Source of the DNA: GWE2-51-13 sp942492825
Lineage (GTDB): Bacteria; Bacillota_I; Bacilli_A; Erysipelotrichales; Erysipelotrichaceae
DNA length: 64,000 nucleotides
Assembly: GCA_942492825.1 (NCBI GenBank)
Contig: OW818635.1
Location: 1 to 64,000, forward strand
Reading direction: 5' to 3'
Shown here: piece after piece, positions 63,749-64,000 of the stretch
Position numbering within the stretch: position 1 is the stretch's first letter
How the letters are laid out: every line of letters begins with the position of its first letter
The notes under the pieces: generated by a model
What the model saw: the letters and a program-made list of their open reading frames with translations, nothing else
The model's database searches: none
What the model was told of the DNA's origin: nothing
Made by a program: the position numbers and the translations under genes

Positions 63749-64000
63749 TTAAACGGATTTCTTGGCATATCCGGCCATGGCAGCCTTTTGATTTAAGATG
63801 ACCGGTACGACGATCGGATTACGACGCGTCTTTTGGTAGAGGAAGGGTTCCAAGGAACTGCGGATGGAATTCTTCAGTTCACCGAACGTGGTCTTGTTTT
63901 GCATCGTCTTTTTCAATGCGTCATAAACGATCATTTCGGCTTCCTTTAATAACGTTTGGTTCTCTTTGATAAAGACGAAACCACGCGATACAATCGAAGG
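63749..64000 (-). CDS. rnj: Ribonuclease J, C-terminal part
   Basis: Only the last 83 codons are inside the window; the frame stays open to base 64000, so the 5' part is beyond the end. The sequence PSIVSRGFVFIKE followed by EPFLYQKTRRNPIVVPVIL matches the C-terminal domain of RNase J, the main 5'-3' exonuclease and endonuclease of mRNA decay in Gram-positive bacteria. RnjA or RnjB cannot be told. Confidence 0.85.
   Translation of the reverse strand, partial: PSIVSRGFVFIKENQTLLKEAEMIVYDALKKTMQNKTTFGELKNSIRSSLEPFLYQKTRRNPIVVPVILNQKAAMAGYAKKSV

Overview
The window (about 47% GC by eye) reads as a chromosome segment of a low-GC Gram-positive bacterium of the Firmicutes/Mycoplasmatota type. Evidence: a 16S-23S-5S operon with no tRNA in its spacers, strong AGGAGG-like ribosome binding sites, a leucine T-box, SufCDSUB, a Rex repressor, PrsA-like foldases, LicD and paired lipid glycosyltransferases. 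The metabolic genes (PPi-type phosphofructokinase, pyruvate:ferredoxin oxidoreductase, methylglyoxal synthase, peptide importer, Rex) suggest an anaerobic fermenter. UGA is used as a stop and the only tRNA-Trp seen has anticodon CCA, so the genetic code is standard, not the Mycoplasma code. A free-living, Acholeplasma/Izemoplasma-like lineage is my best guess, but this is inference. No mobile element, prophage or CRISPR array was seen.

Layout: 1-5017 rRNA operon; 5087-8278 t6A operon tsaE-tsaB-rimI-tsaD, then rex; 8315-14972 asnS, licD-like, amidase-like, ABC-F and PPi-phosphofructokinase; tRNA-Ser on the minus strand; 15381-21837 oppABCDF; 22277-24221 acpP-ptsI; 24300-25822 sigma/anti-sigma pair; 25939-28265 HD hydrolase and Pit phosphate transporter with accessory protein; 28351-30116 DMT exporter and molybdopterin lipoprotein; DUF302 and tRNA-Trp on the minus strand; 31265-35866 peptidase, GDPD, RlmI, MATE; 35990-39496 PFOR; 39618-43584 two GT4 glycosyltransferases, the second fused to RecX, then YhaM; HIT and two PrsA-like genes on the minus strand; 46117-51378 sufCDSUB-fau; MFS; 52641-53312 a protein-free block; then NUDIX, radical SAM plus ceramidase (minus), T-box-leuS, mgsA, metallophosphoesterase, LiaF-like, and an ammonium transporter fused to P-II. 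The window ends inside RNase J.

The most interesting part is 52641-53300. It holds what look like four small RNA genes in tandem, each with a promoter, C-rich loops complementary to Shine-Dalgarno sequences, and an intrinsic terminator. Three carry a direct repeat (TCACA-N5-TCACA or close variant) ending exactly 33 nt before the -10 box. This resembles in principle the LhrC sRNAs of Listeria and the csRNAs of streptococci, which are multicopy, two-component-controlled and target ribosome binding sites; no family assignment can be made from sequence reading alone. Second in interest is the in-frame glycolipid glycosyltransferase-RecX fusion. Two enzymes (the amidase-like protein and the minus-strand metallophosphoesterase) have substitutions at expected metal-site residues.
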